Shown: positions 23,514 through 31,947 of the stretch, in pieces
How the letters are laid out: every line of letters starts with the position of its first letter
How positions within the stretch are numbered: position 1 is the first letter of the stretch
Source of the DNA: Saccharomonospora azurea NA-128
GTDB taxonomy: Bacteria; Actinomycetota; Actinomycetes; Mycobacteriales; Pseudonocardiaceae
Direction: 5' to 3'
Length of the DNA: 64,000 nt
Assembly (NCBI RefSeq): GCF_000231055.2
Contig: NZ_CM001466.1
Location: forward strand, 3,238,398 to 3,302,397
Position numbers and translations under genes: made by a program
The notes under the pieces: model-generated
What the model saw: only the letters and a program-made list of their open reading frames with translations
Databases searched by the model: none
Told to the model about the DNA's origin: nothing

Positions 23514-25141
23514 GCCAGACGACCACCGAACCACCGGAGACACCGCGTCCGGTCTACCGGCAGACGCCGCTGCGCCGGGCCTGGGCGTTCCTGCGCAACA
23601 CGTGGCGTGGGCTGACGTCCATGCGCACCGCGCTGGTGCTGCTGTTCCTGCTGGCCCTGGCCGCCCTGCCGGGGGCGCTGCTGCCGCAGTGGGACCTCAA
23701 CGCGCAGAAGACCGAGGAGTACATCGTCCAGCACGGTTGGTGGGGCGAGCTGCTCGACCGGCTGCAGTTCTTCGACGTCTACTCCAGCCCCTGGTTCTCG
23801 GCCATCTACCTGCTGCTCATGGTGTCGCTGATCGGCTGCCTGGTGCCGAGGACCGGCGAGTACTTCCGCGCGATGCGCGCCGGCCCGGTGCTGACGCCGA
23901 GGAACCTGGCGCGGCTGCCGCACCACACCAAGGCCGAGGTCGAGGCCGACCCGGACACGGTGCTGGGCGAGGTGCGCCGCAGGCTGCGCGGGTGGCGGGT
24001 CGCCGAGCGGACGGAGGCCGACGGCGTCCGCACCATCAGCGCCGAGCGCGGTTACCTGCGGGAGACCGGGAACCTGCTCTTCCACTTCGGCATGCTGGGC
24101 CTGATCGCCACGTTCGCGCTCGGTGCGATGTACTCGTACGAGGGCCAGGTGATCGTCCACGCGGACGGGCACGAGTTCTGCAACTCCGGTGTGTTCGCCT
24201 ACGACTCGTTCGATCCGGGCCTGCAGGTCGACGGCACCCAGCTCTCGCCGTTCTGCGTCAAGGTGAACGACTTCGAGGCCGAGTACACGGACGCGGGCCA
24301 GCCCATCAGCTACGAGGCGGACGTCCAGTACCAGTCGGGTGAGGACCTGACCACGGGCACGTGGCGCGACCATCACCTGGAGGTCAACGAGCCGCTGCGC
24401 ACGGCGGGCGACCGCGTGTACCTGCTCGGCCACGGGTACGCCCCGACGTTCACGGTGACCTGGCCGGACGGCGAGACGCGGACGCAGACCGTGCAGTGGC
24501 GGCCCACCGACCTCACGACGATGCTGTCGCAGGGTGCGACGAAGTTCGACCCGCCCGGGATCACCGACTCGGCGGAGCGGCGGAAGAACCAGCTCGCGGT
24601 CACGGGCCTGTTCGCGCCCACGGCGGCGTTCCACGGCAGCATTCTGTCGTCGTCGTTCCCCGAGCTCACCGACCCCGCCGTGGCCGTCGACATCATGCGC
24701 GGGGAGCTGGGCACGGATTCCGGACGCTCGCAGTCGATCTTCGAGATCGATCAGCGGATGGTCGACGCCGGGCGGTTGGAGCGTGTGGCCCGCGAGAACC
24801 TGCGGGTCGGCGAGAGCATCACGCTCGACGACGGCACGCAGATCAGCTTCGACGGCGTTCGCCCGTGGGTGTCGCTGCAGGTCTCGCACGACCCGACGCA
24901 GGGCTGGATGCTCGGCTTCGCCATCGTGATGTTCGCGGGGCTCGGCGCGTCGTTGGCGGTCAAGCGCCGCCGGTTCTGGGCGCGTGTGTCGCCGGTCGGT
25001 GACTCCGGCGACCCTGATCTCCGACGCACTGTAGTAGAGTTGGGCGGGCTTGCCCGTACCGATCAGGCCGGGTACGGCGAGGAGTTCACCGCCCTCTCGC
25101 GGGACATCCTCGACCGCACGCAGGACAGAAAGGCACACTGA
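23510..25141 (+). CDS. resB: Cytochrome c biogenesis protein ResB
   Basis: 543 residues from GTG at 23510. Membrane part of the System II heme-handling and ligation complex with CcsB. Hydrophobic segments near MRTALVLLFLLALAALPGALL, FSAIYLLLMVSLIGCLVP, NLLFHFGMLGLIATFALGAM and, after a large external domain (about residues 210-450), GWMLGFAIVMFAGLGASLAV. A ResB signature FFDVYSSPWFSAIYLLLM is present. The external loop has two Cys in FCNSGVFAYDSFDPGLQVDGT and SPFCVKV. Ends one base inside the ccsB ATG. Confidence 0.93.
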   Translation: MSQTTTEPPETPRPVYRQTPLRRAWAFLRNTWRGLTSMRTALVLLFLLALAALPGALLPQWDLNAQKTEEYIVQHGWWGELLDRLQFFDVYSSPWFSAIYLLLMVSLIGCLVPRTGEYFRAMRAGPVLTPRNLARLPHHTKAEVEADPDTVLGEVRRRLRGWRVAERTEADGVRTISAERGYLRETGNLLFHFGMLGLIATFALGAMYSYEGQVIVHADGHEFCNSGVFAYDSFDPGLQVDGTQLSPFCVKVNDFEAEYTDAGQPISYEADVQYQSGEDLTTGTWRDHHLEVNEPLRTAGDRVYLLGHGYAPTFTVTWPDGETRTQTVQWRPTDLTTMLSQGATKFDPPGITDSAERRKNQLAVTGLFAPTAAFHGSILSSSFPELTDPAVAVDIMRGELGTDSGRSQSIFEIDQRMVDAGRLERVARENLRVGESITLDDGTQISFDGVRPWVSLQVSHDPTQGWMLGFAIVMFAGLGASLAVKRRRFWARVSPVGDSGDPDLRRTVVELGGLARTDQAGYGEEFTALSRDILDRTQDRKAH

Positions 25142-26136
25142 TGCCGGTCAACGAGACGCTGTCGCAGTACAGCGACTGGTCGTACACCACCACGGTCGTG
25201 GTGTACGTGCTGGCGATGATCTTCTTCCTCGTGGAGCAGGCGTTCGGCAAACGCGGTGTGCGCGCCGCCGAACGCACCCGGGAGAGGCAACTCGCGGGAG
25301 TGGGCGCCGGCTCCGCCTCCACCACGTCGTCGCGGGAGTCCGGGACGGGCGCGAGCGGTTCGACGACTCCGCCGGCCCGGACCCGCATCGAGCGCATCGG
25401 CCGCATGGGGGCGGCGCTCACCATCCTCGGGGCTGCCCTGCACCTCGCGGCGTTCGTGCTCCGCGGGCTGGCCACCAGCCGCTTCCCGATGGGCAACATG
25501 TACGAGTACATCATGGCGATCACGCTGGTCACCGTGATCGCGTGGCTCGTGATGATGGCCCGGCACCCCATCCGCCACCTGTCGGCGTTCATGCTGCTGC
25601 CCGTCGTCATCCTCATGTTCGTCGGCGGCACGATGCTCTACGCCGTCGCGGCCCCGGTGCAGCCCGCGCTGCAGTCGTACTGGCTCGTGATCCACGTGAG
25701 CGCGGCCGCCGTGGGCTCGGGCATCTTCCTCGTGCCGGGCGTGGCGAGCATCCTGTACCTGATCCGGTCCGCCTACGACCGCGACCCCGTGAAGTTCGGC
25801 AAGCTGGCGCCGAAGCTGCCCAGCGCCGAGGTGCTCGACCGGGTGGCCTACCGGACCACCGTCTTCGCGTTCCCCGTGTTCACCTTCGGCATCCTGTGCG
25901 GTGCCGTGTGGGCCGAGGCCGCCTGGGGCCGCTTCTGGGGCTGGGACCCGAAGGAGACCGTCGCCTTCGTCGCCTGGGTCATCTACGCCGCCTACCTGCA
26001 CTCGCGGGCCACGGCGGGCTGGCGCGGCACGCGCGCCGCCACGATCAACGTCGTCGGGTTCGCGGCCACCGTGTTCAACCTGTTCTTCGTCAACCTCGTC
26101 TCGACGGGGCTTCACTCGTATGCCGGAGTCAGCTGA
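25141..26136 (+). CDS. ccsB: Cytochrome c biogenesis protein CcsB/CcsA (heme handling)
   Basis: 331 residues from ATG at 25141 (TGATG overlap with resB). Multi-pass membrane protein with the tryptophan-rich heme-binding motif WGRFWGWDPKETVAFVAWVIYA, and conserved His residues in LVIHVSAAAVG and YLHSRATAGWRG. With ResB it delivers heme to apocytochrome c on the outer face of the membrane. A ~55-residue hydrophilic loop (Ser/Thr/Arg-rich) separates the first helix from the core. Last gene of the cytochrome c maturation block. Confidence 0.94.
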   Translation: MPVNETLSQYSDWSYTTTVVVYVLAMIFFLVEQAFGKRGVRAAERTRERQLAGVGAGSASTTSSRESGTGASGSTTPPARTRIERIGRMGAALTILGAALHLAAFVLRGLATSRFPMGNMYEYIMAITLVTVIAWLVMMARHPIRHLSAFMLLPVVILMFVGGTMLYAVAAPVQPALQSYWLVIHVSAAAVGSGIFLVPGVASILYLIRSAYDRDPVKFGKLAPKLPSAEVLDRVAYRTTVFAFPVFTFGILCGAVWAEAAWGRFWGWDPKETVAFVAWVIYAAYLHSRATAGWRGTRAATINVVGFAATVFNLFFVNLVSTGLHSYAGVS

Positions 26137-26156
26137 CGTTCCCGCTTGACGGCGGT

Positions 26157-26162
26157 TACCGT
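26157..26162 (+). promoter_or_regulatory. -10 box of a leaderless promoter before the MinD-like gene
   Basis: TACCGT, 7 nt, then GTG at 26170, the first codon of a 19-codon ORF that ends on the start codon of the MinD-like gene. Confidence 0.5.
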
Positions 26163-26169
26163 CTTCCGT

Positions 26170-26229
26170 GTGACGCGTGAGGGGGACGTTGGCCCACCCA
26201 GCCAACCCATCGGAGGACTGACGCGGTGA
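26170..26229 (+). CDS. Leaderless upstream ORF coupled to the MinD-like gene, 19 aa
   Basis: GTG at 26170 lies 7 nt after TACCGT, the same geometry as the annotated leaderless genes here. The frame reads VTREGDVGPPSQPIGGLTR and stops at TGA 26227-26229, whose first two bases are shared with the GTG (26226) of the MinD-like gene (GTGA overlap). The GGAGG serving the downstream gene lies inside the uORF. This looks like a translated uORF that feeds ribosomes into the main gene. The peptide itself has no recognisable feature; translation is inferred. Confidence 0.45.
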   Translation: MTREGDVGPPSQPIGGLTR

Positions 26230-27383
26230 CCACACCCAACGAATCCGGCGGGCAGGATCATCCGCTCTATTCCGAGGCGAGCACGGACTCGACACCCCAC
26301 CCGGCGCAGGCGGCCTGGCAGCAGGGGCCGTCCGGCCCGTGGCAGGGTGCCGTGCCGCCCGGCGTGCCGCAGGCCCACTACGGCGGCCAGGGACCGCCCG
26401 GGCTGCCACAGCCGCAGTACCCGGCAGGGCAGCAGCCCTATCCGGGTGTGCCGCACGGCTTCGACAGTGCGCAGTTCGTGCGCAAGCCGAAGCGCGAGCC
26501 CAAGTCGGGGTGGCGGCGGGCCGTCTACGTCGCCACCGGCAAGCTCGTGAACCCCGGCGAGGGGCCCGCCGACCGCCGCCGTCGGGAACTCGTGTCGCGC
26601 GTGAACCAGCCGCTGCGCGGGTGCCACCGCATCGCGATGCTGAGCCTGAAGGGCGGGGTGGGCAAGACCACCATGACCACCACGCTCGGCTCGACGTTCG
26701 CGTCGCTTCGCGGCGACCGCGTGATCGCCGTCGACGCGAACCCGGACGCGGGCACGCTGGCGCAGAAGATCCCCATCGAGACCACGGCGACGGTGCGGCA
26801 CCTGTTGCGCGACGCCGACCGCATCGTGCGCTACAGCGACGTCCGGGCCTACACCTCGCAGGGGCCGAGCAGGCTGGAGATCCTGGCGTCGGACACCGAT
26901 CCCGCCGTCTCGGAGGCGTTCTCCGAGCAGGACTACCTGCGGGTGTTGTCGGTGCTGGAGCGTTTCTACAACGTCGTGCTCACCGACTGCGGCACCGGTC
27001 TGATGCACTCGGCGATGAAGGGTGTGCTCGACTCCGCCGACACGCTCGTGGTGGTGTCGTCGAGCTCGCTGGACGGCGCCCGCAGCGCCTCGGCCACGCT
27101 CGACTGGCTGGAGGCGCACGGCTACGGAGACCTGGTGGCCCGGTCGGTGGCGGTGATCAACTCGGTGCGCCCGCGCGCGGGTTCGGTGGATCTCGACCGG
27201 CTCACGGCCCATTTCGCGGCGCGGGTGCGCGGGGTGGTGAGCATCCCGTTCGATCCGCACCTCGAAGAGGGCGCGGAGATCGACCTCGACCGCCTGTCGC
27301 ACGAGACGCGGTCGGCACTGCTCGAACTCGCCGCCACGATCGCCGACGGCTTCGGCAGCGCGGAGCTGTCGCCGTTGCGGTGA
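26226..27383 (+). CDS. MinD/ParA-like ATPase with Pro/Gln-rich N-terminus (Rv0530/EspI-like)
   Basis: 385 residues from GTG at 26226 with GGAGG 9 nt upstream. Residues 1-~85 are low complexity (Pro, Gln, Gly); the ATPase domain starts near CHRIAMLSLKGGVGKTTMTTTLGSTFA (deviant Walker A), then VIAVDANPDAGTLAQKI, and VVLTDCGTGLMHSAMKG (Walker B region), VVVSSSSLDGARSASATLDWL, and AVINSVRPRAGSV. Relatives include mycobacterial Rv0530 and the ESX-1 protein EspI. Likely a membrane-associated partner ATPase; role unknown. Leaderless uORF at 26170-26229 probably controls translation. Confidence 0.85.
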   Translation: MTTPNESGGQDHPLYSEASTDSTPHPAQAAWQQGPSGPWQGAVPPGVPQAHYGGQGPPGLPQPQYPAGQQPYPGVPHGFDSAQFVRKPKREPKSGWRRAVYVATGKLVNPGEGPADRRRRELVSRVNQPLRGCHRIAMLSLKGGVGKTTMTTTLGSTFASLRGDRVIAVDANPDAGTLAQKIPIETTATVRHLLRDADRIVRYSDVRAYTSQGPSRLEILASDTDPAVSEAFSEQDYLRVLSVLERFYNVVLTDCGTGLMHSAMKGVLDSADTLVVVSSSSLDGARSASATLDWLEAHGYGDLVARSVAVINSVRPRAGSVDLDRLTAHFAARVRGVVSIPFDPHLEEGAEIDLDRLSHETRSALLELAATIADGFGSAELSPLR

Positions 27384-27415
27384 CGCCACCGCGTCCTGCG
27401 CCGTCCTATCAGCGT

Positions 27416-27444
27416 CGAGCGCCCGAGGATGCCCCGGGCGCTCG
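27416..27444. terminator. Hairpin between convergent genes
   Basis: CGAGCGCCCG (27416-27425) pairs with CGGGCGCTCG (27435-27444), loop 9 nt. No T-run. Placed between the 3' ends of the MinD-like gene and the small membrane protein gene, so it could terminate both. Confidence 0.5.
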
Positions 27445-27467
27445 TGGGTGTCGTCGGCCGGACCCGA

Positions 27468-27650
27468 TCAGCTGGACTCGTCGTCCTTGTTCTTCTTCTG
27501 CTGCTCGGCGATGCGGCGCAGGAACTCGGGGTCGTCGTCCGGTGCGATGGGCTTCTGCTGAGCGGTCACCCCGACACGTTCGGCGCTCAACATGCGCCAC
27601 AGGAGAAAAGCGACAGTGGCGGCGCCTATCGCCGCGAGCAGGTAGATCAT
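27468..27650 (-). CDS. Small single-helix membrane protein, 60 aa
   Basis: 60 residues from ATG at 27650 with AAGGGAGCG upstream. One N-terminal transmembrane helix (MIYLLAAIGAATVAFLLWRML) and a charged cytoplasmic tail ending EQQKKNKDDESS. Longer in-frame starts exist upstream but run through non-coding-like sequence. TAGGGT on the minus strand (27690s) is a plausible -10. No known function; sits just downstream of bldC, separated from it by a large inverted repeat. Confidence 0.7.
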   Translation of the reverse strand: MIYLLAAIGAATVAFLLWRMLSAERVGVTAQQKPIAPDDDPEFLRRIAEQQKKNKDDESS

Positions 27651-27729
27651 GCTCGCTCCCTTCGGTGTGTCGCGCGGGTAACCCACCCTACTGCACCCGA
27701 GATTAACCCTTTTGTCCATTGCGCTGTCC

Positions 27730-27780
27730 GGGGTGTCCTTCGTGAGGCAGGGGGACCGGGTGGCAGACGAAGGACACCCC
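27730..27780. repeat. 14-bp perfect inverted repeat downstream of bldC
   Basis: GGGGTGTCCTTCGT (27730-27743) and ACGAAGGACACCCC (27767-27780) separated by 23 nt; GCGCTG/CAGCGC flank the arms. It begins 12 nt beyond the bldC stop. A terminator lacking a T-run or a mobile palindrome are both possible. Confidence 0.65.
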
Positions 27781-27792
27781 GCAGCGCGGGGG

Positions 27793-28002
27793 TCAGTTCC
27801 GAGGACGTTCACTCGCGTCCGTGGTCAGCTCGGCCAGGAGCTGGTTGACCTCGGATTCGCGGAAACGGCGATGGCCCCCAGGTGTGCGAATCGATCCGAT
27901 CCGACCCGCGGTCGCCCAACGCGTCACCGTTTTCGGGTCCACTCGGAACAATGCGGCGACTTCGCCCGGCGTCAGGAGCCGGCCTCCAGTGCTCGCGGTC
28001 AC
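27793..28002 (-). CDS. bldC: Developmental regulator BldC (MerR-like DNA-binding protein)
   Basis: 69 residues from GTG at 28002, 6 nt after GGAGG. Sequence LLTPGEVAALFRVDPKTVTRWATAGRIGSIRTPGGHRRFRESEVNQLL is nearly the Streptomyces BldC core (helix-turn-helix, wing and recognition residues), only ~68 residues with no effector domain. In Streptomyces BldC binds DNA as head-to-tail multimers on direct repeats and delays development (established knowledge). The divergent gene at 28157 shares its upstream region, where an 11-bp-spaced AGTAA direct repeat (28077 and 28088) could be a BldC site. Confidence 0.93.
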   Translation of the reverse strand: MTASTGGRLLTPGEVAALFRVDPKTVTRWATAGRIGSIRTPGGHRRFRESEVNQLLAELTTDASERPRN

Positions 28003-28156
28003 TCTTCGCCTCCTTCACTACTCGGAGGTCACAATCGTGTCACTTCACCCTGTGGGTACTCGAACGGTTGTCCGTGAGTAAAGAGGTAGTAAGGGACAAA
28101 CGGTGCTGTTCGGGCGCCGGTGGGGTGGTTCGGGACACGGCGTAGCCTCGGGTGGT

Positions 28157-28567
28157 GTGAGCGACCGCCGATCCGACACGCTTGTCCGTGACCTCACCCT
28201 GTACGTGCTCGTCCGATTCGCGCTGGTGGCGGTGATCGCGGGGATCCTCGTGATCTTCCAGGTCCCTCTGCTCGTCGCCCTCATCATCGGGCTGGTCGTC
28301 GGACTCCCGCTGGGCCTGTTGCTGTTCCGATCGCTCAACGCTCGGGTGACCGCGGGGCTCGCCGCCCGCAACGAACACCGGGCGCGCGAACGCGCACGTC
28401 TGCGTGCCGAGTTGCGCGGGGAACCGCTCCAGGAGGACCCGGTGACCCGCGAGGACACCGAGACCGGCGAGGACGTCCCGGAGTCGCCCGAGAAGCCGGA
28501 GCCCGAAGCCACGCCCGAGTCGACGGACGACCGGCCGGGCCCGGGCGAGCGCCCGGAGGGTCGATGA
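28157..28567 (+). CDS. DUF4229 two-helix membrane protein
   Basis: 136 residues from GTG at 28157, 8 nt after TAGCCT (28143-28148). Two adjoining transmembrane helices ([22 protein letters not shown] and [21 protein letters not shown]), then a basic stretch ([12 protein letters not shown]) and an acidic Pro/Glu tail. This is the DUF4229 pattern common in actinobacteria near menaquinone genes. Function unknown. ATGA overlap with the next gene. Confidence 0.8.
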   Translation: MSDRRSDTLVRDLTLYVLVRFALVAVIAGILVIFQVPLLVALIIGLVVGLPLGLLLFRSLNARVTAGLAARNEHRARERARLRAELRGEPLQEDPVTREDTETGEDVPESPEKPEPEATPESTDDRPGPGERPEGR

Positions 28568-29628
28568 ACGACGCGTGGGTGCGCGAGGCCGTCCGCATCA
28601 TCGAGGCCGACGCCAACCGCAGCGCCGATACTCACCTGCACGTCTTCCCGCTGCCCCCGGAGTGGGGCATCGACCTGTACCTCAAGGACGAGTCCGTCCA
28701 TCCGACGGGCTCGTTGAAGCACCGGCTCGCCCGGTCGCTGCTGCTCTACGGGCTGGTCAACGGCCGGATCGGCCCCGACACGGTGCTGGTGGAGGCCTCC
28801 AGCGGGTCGACGGCGGTGTCGGAGGCCTACTTCGCCCGGATGCTCGGGTTGTCGTTCGTCACCGTGGTGCCACGCAAGACGAGCCGGGAGAAGATCGACC
28901 TCATCGAGTTCTACGGGGGCCGGTGCCACTTCGTGGACCGCCCGCCGGACATGTACACCGAGGCCGAGCGGCTCGCGGCGGAGTGCGGCGGCCACTATCT
29001 CGACCAGTTCACCTTCGCCGAGCGAGCGACCGACTGGCGCGGGAACAACAACATCGCCGAGTCGGTGTTCACACAGCTGCGCTCGGAGCGGCACCCGGTG
29101 CCGTCGTGGATCGTGGTCGGCGCCGGCACGGGAGGCACGAGCGCGACGTTCGGGCGGTACGTCCGCTACCGCAGGCACGACACGAAGATCGCCGTGGTCG
29201 ATCCCGAGAACTCCGCGTTCTACGGCGCGTGGCAGACGGGGGCCCGCGACTACCAGACGGGCATGCCGTCGCGGATCGAGGGAATCGGGCGTCCCCGGGT
29301 GGAGCCGTCGTTCGTGCCCGAGGTGATCGACGAGATGATCCAGGTGCCCGACGCCGGGTCGCTCGCGGCGATCCGGTTCCTCCGCAGCCACACCGGACAC
29401 TGGGCCGGCGGTTCCACGGGCACGAACCTCTACGGTGCGTTCACCCTCGTCTCGCGCATGCTCGCGCGCGGGGAGCGCGGCAGCGTGGTGACGTTGCTCT
29501 GCGACGGCGGGGAACGCTACGCCGGGACCTACTACGACGACGCGTGGCTGGCCGAGCGCGGGTTGGACATCGAACCGCACCTCGCGGCGTTCGACCGGTT
29601 TCTGGAGACCGGGGTGTTCCCCGGCTGA
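28564..29628 (+). CDS. PLP-dependent cysteine synthase-family protein (Cds1-like)
   Basis: 354 residues. Fold-type II PLP enzyme: [21 protein letters not shown] carries the PLP Lys, [19 protein letters not shown] the phosphate/substrate loop, [18 protein letters not shown] the glycine-rich phosphate site, and [17 protein letters not shown] the C-terminal signature. Length and sequence type match mycobacterial Cds1 (Rv3684), a cysteine desulfhydrase releasing H2S, pyruvate and ammonia; that activity is inferred. Translationally coupled to the DUF4229 gene. Confidence 0.82.
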   Translation: MNDAWVREAVRIIEADANRSADTHLHVFPLPPEWGIDLYLKDESVHPTGSLKHRLARSLLLYGLVNGRIGPDTVLVEASSGSTAVSEAYFARMLGLSFVTVVPRKTSREKIDLIEFYGGRCHFVDRPPDMYTEAERLAAECGGHYLDQFTFAERATDWRGNNNIAESVFTQLRSERHPVPSWIVVGAGTGGTSATFGRYVRYRRHDTKIAVVDPENSAFYGAWQTGARDYQTGMPSRIEGIGRPRVEPSFVPEVIDEMIQVPDAGSLAAIRFLRSHTGHWAGGSTGTNLYGAFTLVSRMLARGERGSVVTLLCDGGERYAGTYYDDAWLAERGLDIEPHLAAFDRFLETGVFPG

Positions 29629-29644
29629 CGCGGGCCGCGTGCGC

Positions 29645-30529
29645 TCAGCTCGCCAGCGCGAGCGCGGCACCGGTGAGCACGGCCCACGCGAGCATCGCGA
29701 AGCCGGTGTCCCGCAGCACCGGGATGAGCTGCAGTCCGGTGTGCCCGGACGTGACGGTGCGCACCGGGACCACGAGCAGGGCCACCGTCAACAGGCCCAC
29801 GAACGCCGCGGGATGGACCAGACCCAACGCGATGCTGACGAGCACCGGCACCGTGACGAGCACGAGGTAGAAGCGGCGTGTGCCGGTGTCGCCGAGCCGC
29901 ACGGCGAGCGTGATCTTGCCCGCGACCCGGTCGGTGGGGATGTCGCGCAGGTTGTTGGCCACGAGCACCGCCATCGACAGGCAGCCGACGGCCACCGCGC
30001 AGCCCAGCGCTTCCCAGCTCACGCGCCCGGCCTGCACGTACACCGTGCCGAGCACGGCCGCCAAACCGAAGAAGACGAAGACGGCGACCTCGCCGAACCC
30101 GGCGTAGCCGTACGGCCGCGAACCGCCGGTGTAGAACCACGCACCGGCGATGCAGGCGGCCCCCGCCGGCAGCAGCCACCACTGCCCGGTGACGACGACG
30201 AGCACGAGCCCCAGCACGGCGGCCAGTCCGAACGACGTGAGTGCCGCGGCCAGCACGGCCCTGGCCGACGCGGCACCCGAACCCACCAGCCGCAGCGGAC
30301 CGACCCGCGCGGCGTCGGTGCCCTTGACCCCGTCGGAGTAGTCGTTGGCGAAGTTCACGCCCACGATCAGGGCCAGCGCGACGAGCAGCGCCAGCAGCGA
30401 GCGCCACCACGACAGCGCGTCGAGCTGGGCCGCGGCTCCCACCCCGGCCAGCACGGGCGCGACGGCGTTGGGCAGCGTGCGTGGCCGGGCGCCCTCGATC
30501 CACTCAGCGACGGTTGCCATGCGGGTCAT
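29645..30529 (-). CDS. menA: 1,4-dihydroxy-2-naphthoate polyprenyltransferase
   Basis: 294 residues from ATG at 30529, which overlaps the menE stop (ATGA); a second ATG follows 9 nt later. UbiA-family integral membrane enzyme with the two Asp-rich motifs [14 protein letters not shown] and [14 protein letters not shown] that bind prenyl diphosphate through magnesium, and eight or nine hydrophobic helices. Joins the polyprenyl tail to DHNA to give demethylmenaquinone. Forms a menE-menA operon. Confidence 0.95.
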   Translation of the reverse strand: MTRMATVAEWIEGARPRTLPNAVAPVLAGVGAAAQLDALSWWRSLLALLVALALIVGVNFANDYSDGVKGTDAARVGPLRLVGSGAASARAVLAAALTSFGLAAVLGLVLVVVTGQWWLLPAGAACIAGAWFYTGGSRPYGYAGFGEVAVFVFFGLAAVLGTVYVQAGRVSWEALGCAVAVGCLSMAVLVANNLRDIPTDRVAGKITLAVRLGDTGTRRFYLVLVTVPVLVSIALGLVHPAAFVGLLTVALLVVPVRTVTSGHTGLQLIPVLRDTGFAMLAWAVLTGAALALAS

Positions 30530-31695
30530 TCTTCGGCATCGGCCGTGCCGTGATCGACGTGGCCGAGCAGAAGGCGGCGCAACGCACTCCGGTCGACCTT
30601 GCCGGGGCCGATCAGGGGCAGCTCGTCGACCACCAGGAGTTGCTTCGGTGTCGCGGCGGCGCCGAGGTCGGCCCGCACGGCGTCGCGCACGGAGTCGAGG
30701 TCGAGCTCGTCGGTGGTCGCGACCACGGCGGCCACGCGCCGACCCCATTCGGGATCCGGCAGCCCGACGACGCCGGCGGCGCGGACCCCGGGATGCCGGA
30801 GCAGCGCGTCCTCCACCTGCCGCGCGGGCACCTTCACCCCACCGGTGTTGATCATGTCGTCGAGGCGGCCGAGGACCTGGAGCCTGCCGTCGTCGGTCCA
30901 GCGTCCGACGTCGCTCGTGCGGAACCAGCCGTCGACGAACGCCTCGGCCGTCGCGGCAGGGTCGAGCCGGTACCCGTGGGCCAGCACCGGGCCGGAGACC
31001 TCGACGCGGTCGTCGGCGCCGAGGCGGACGCGCACACCGTCGAGGGGATCACCGTCGTACACGCAGCCGCTGGCCGTCTCGCTCATCCCGTACGAGGGGA
31101 TCACCGACACGCCCGCGCGCTCGGCCCGGCGGCGCAGCTCGTCGGGGTAGGCGGCGCCCCCGAGCACGATCGCGTCGAACCTCGCCACCTGCGCGCCGCC
31201 CGCGTCGAGCAACCGGGACAGCTGCGTCGGCACCAGCGCCGTGTAGTGCGGCCCGGGGGAGGACAGGACCTCGCGGGCGGCCTCGTCGAACGCCTCGGGC
31301 CGGAAACCGCGGCTCAGGTCGACGACGCCGGGCGTGGTGCCCGCGAGATGCGAGCGCACGAGGACCTGCAGGCCGCCGATGTAGCCGGGCGGAGTGGCCA
31401 GCAGCCACCGGCCGGGACCGCCGAGCCGCGCGTGGGTGGCGTGGGCGGAGGCGAGCAGGGCGCGGGCCGAGAGCAACGTGCCCTTCGGGCGTCCGGTGGA
31501 GCCCGAGGTGGTGATGATCACCGCGGTGCCGGGTTCCACCGGCTCGTCGGGGCGCATGGCGGCGCGAACGGAGTCGGCGGCCGGGTTGCGCGGATCGAGG
31601 GGCAGCACGGCGGGACCGCCGTCGAGGGCGTCGAGCACGGCACGGGTGAGTTCGGCTACCGACTCCACGCTGCCGTCAGACCGGATCACCCGCAT
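30526..31695 (-). CDS. menE: o-Succinylbenzoate-CoA ligase
   Basis: 389 residues, short for the ANL family but typical of actinobacterial MenE. ATP-binding loop [68 protein letters not shown] and catalytic Lys in [13 protein letters not shown]. Activates o-succinylbenzoate to its CoA ester for MenB. ATG at 31695 with AAAGGA upstream; the promoter region is shared with the divergent 46-residue gene. Upstream of menA by ATGA overlap. Confidence 0.94.
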   Translation of the reverse strand: MRVIRSDGSVESVAELTRAVLDALDGGPAVLPLDPRNPAADSVRAAMRPDEPVEPGTAVIITTSGSTGRPKGTLLSARALLASAHATHARLGGPGRWLLATPPGYIGGLQVLVRSHLAGTTPGVVDLSRGFRPEAFDEAAREVLSSPGPHYTALVPTQLSRLLDAGGAQVARFDAIVLGGAAYPDELRRRAERAGVSVIPSYGMSETASGCVYDGDPLDGVRVRLGADDRVEVSGPVLAHGYRLDPAATAEAFVDGWFRTSDVGRWTDDGRLQVLGRLDDMINTGGVKVPARQVEDALLRHPGVRAAGVVGLPDPEWGRRVAAVVATTDELDLDSVRDAVRADLGAAATPKQLLVVDELPLIGPGKVDRSALRRLLLGHVDHGTADAEE

Positions 31696-31699
31696 GCTT

Positions 31700-31705
31700 T
31701 ACGGT
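31700..31705 (+). promoter_or_regulatory. -10 box of leaderless promoter (46-aa membrane protein)
   Basis: TACGGT, 8 nt, then ATG at 31714. No ribosome binding site. Confidence 0.45.
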
Positions 31706-31713
31706 CCTTTCAC

Positions 31714-31854
31714 ATGGGAGCCATTTCCGGCGTACTGACCTACGTCGCGTTCACCGCGCTGTTCTTCTACATCCTCTACTTCGTCGTGAGGGCCGCCGTG
31801 CGTGACGGTGTCCGGGCGGCGCGGCAGGGGCAGGGCGGGCCGACGTCGCCCTGA
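31714..31854 (+). CDS. Small membrane protein, 46 aa
   Basis: 46 residues from ATG at 31714: one helix (VLTYVAFTALFFYILYFVVRAAV) and a basic, Gly-rich tail (RDGVRAARQGQGGPTSP). Divergent from menE and 8 nt after a TACGGT box. A much longer frame exists in the same phase upstream but is antisense to menE. Unknown function; a small-protein partner of membrane enzymes is conceivable but unsupported. Confidence 0.6.
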   Translation: MGAISGVLTYVAFTALFFYILYFVVRAAVRDGVRAARQGQGGPTSP

Positions 31855-31872
31855 CGCCCTGACGCCCTGACG

Positions 31873-31935
31873 CGCGGACACGCGTGCGGGAAGTGCGGAC
31901 ACGCGTGCGCAGGGCGCGGACACGATGTCGGGCGG
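31873..31935. repeat. Second array of the 21-bp repeat
   Basis: Three contiguous 21-bp units at 31873-31893, 31894-31914 and 31915-31935. The first two begin NGCGGACACGCGTGCG as in the 7832-7894 array, and the last is a divergent closing unit (CGCGGACACGATGTCGG) like the closing unit near 7895. It lies between the 3' ends of the 46-residue gene (+) and menB (-), the same convergent context as the first array. Confidence 0.85.
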
Positions 31936-31947
31936 GGTTGGGCCTGC

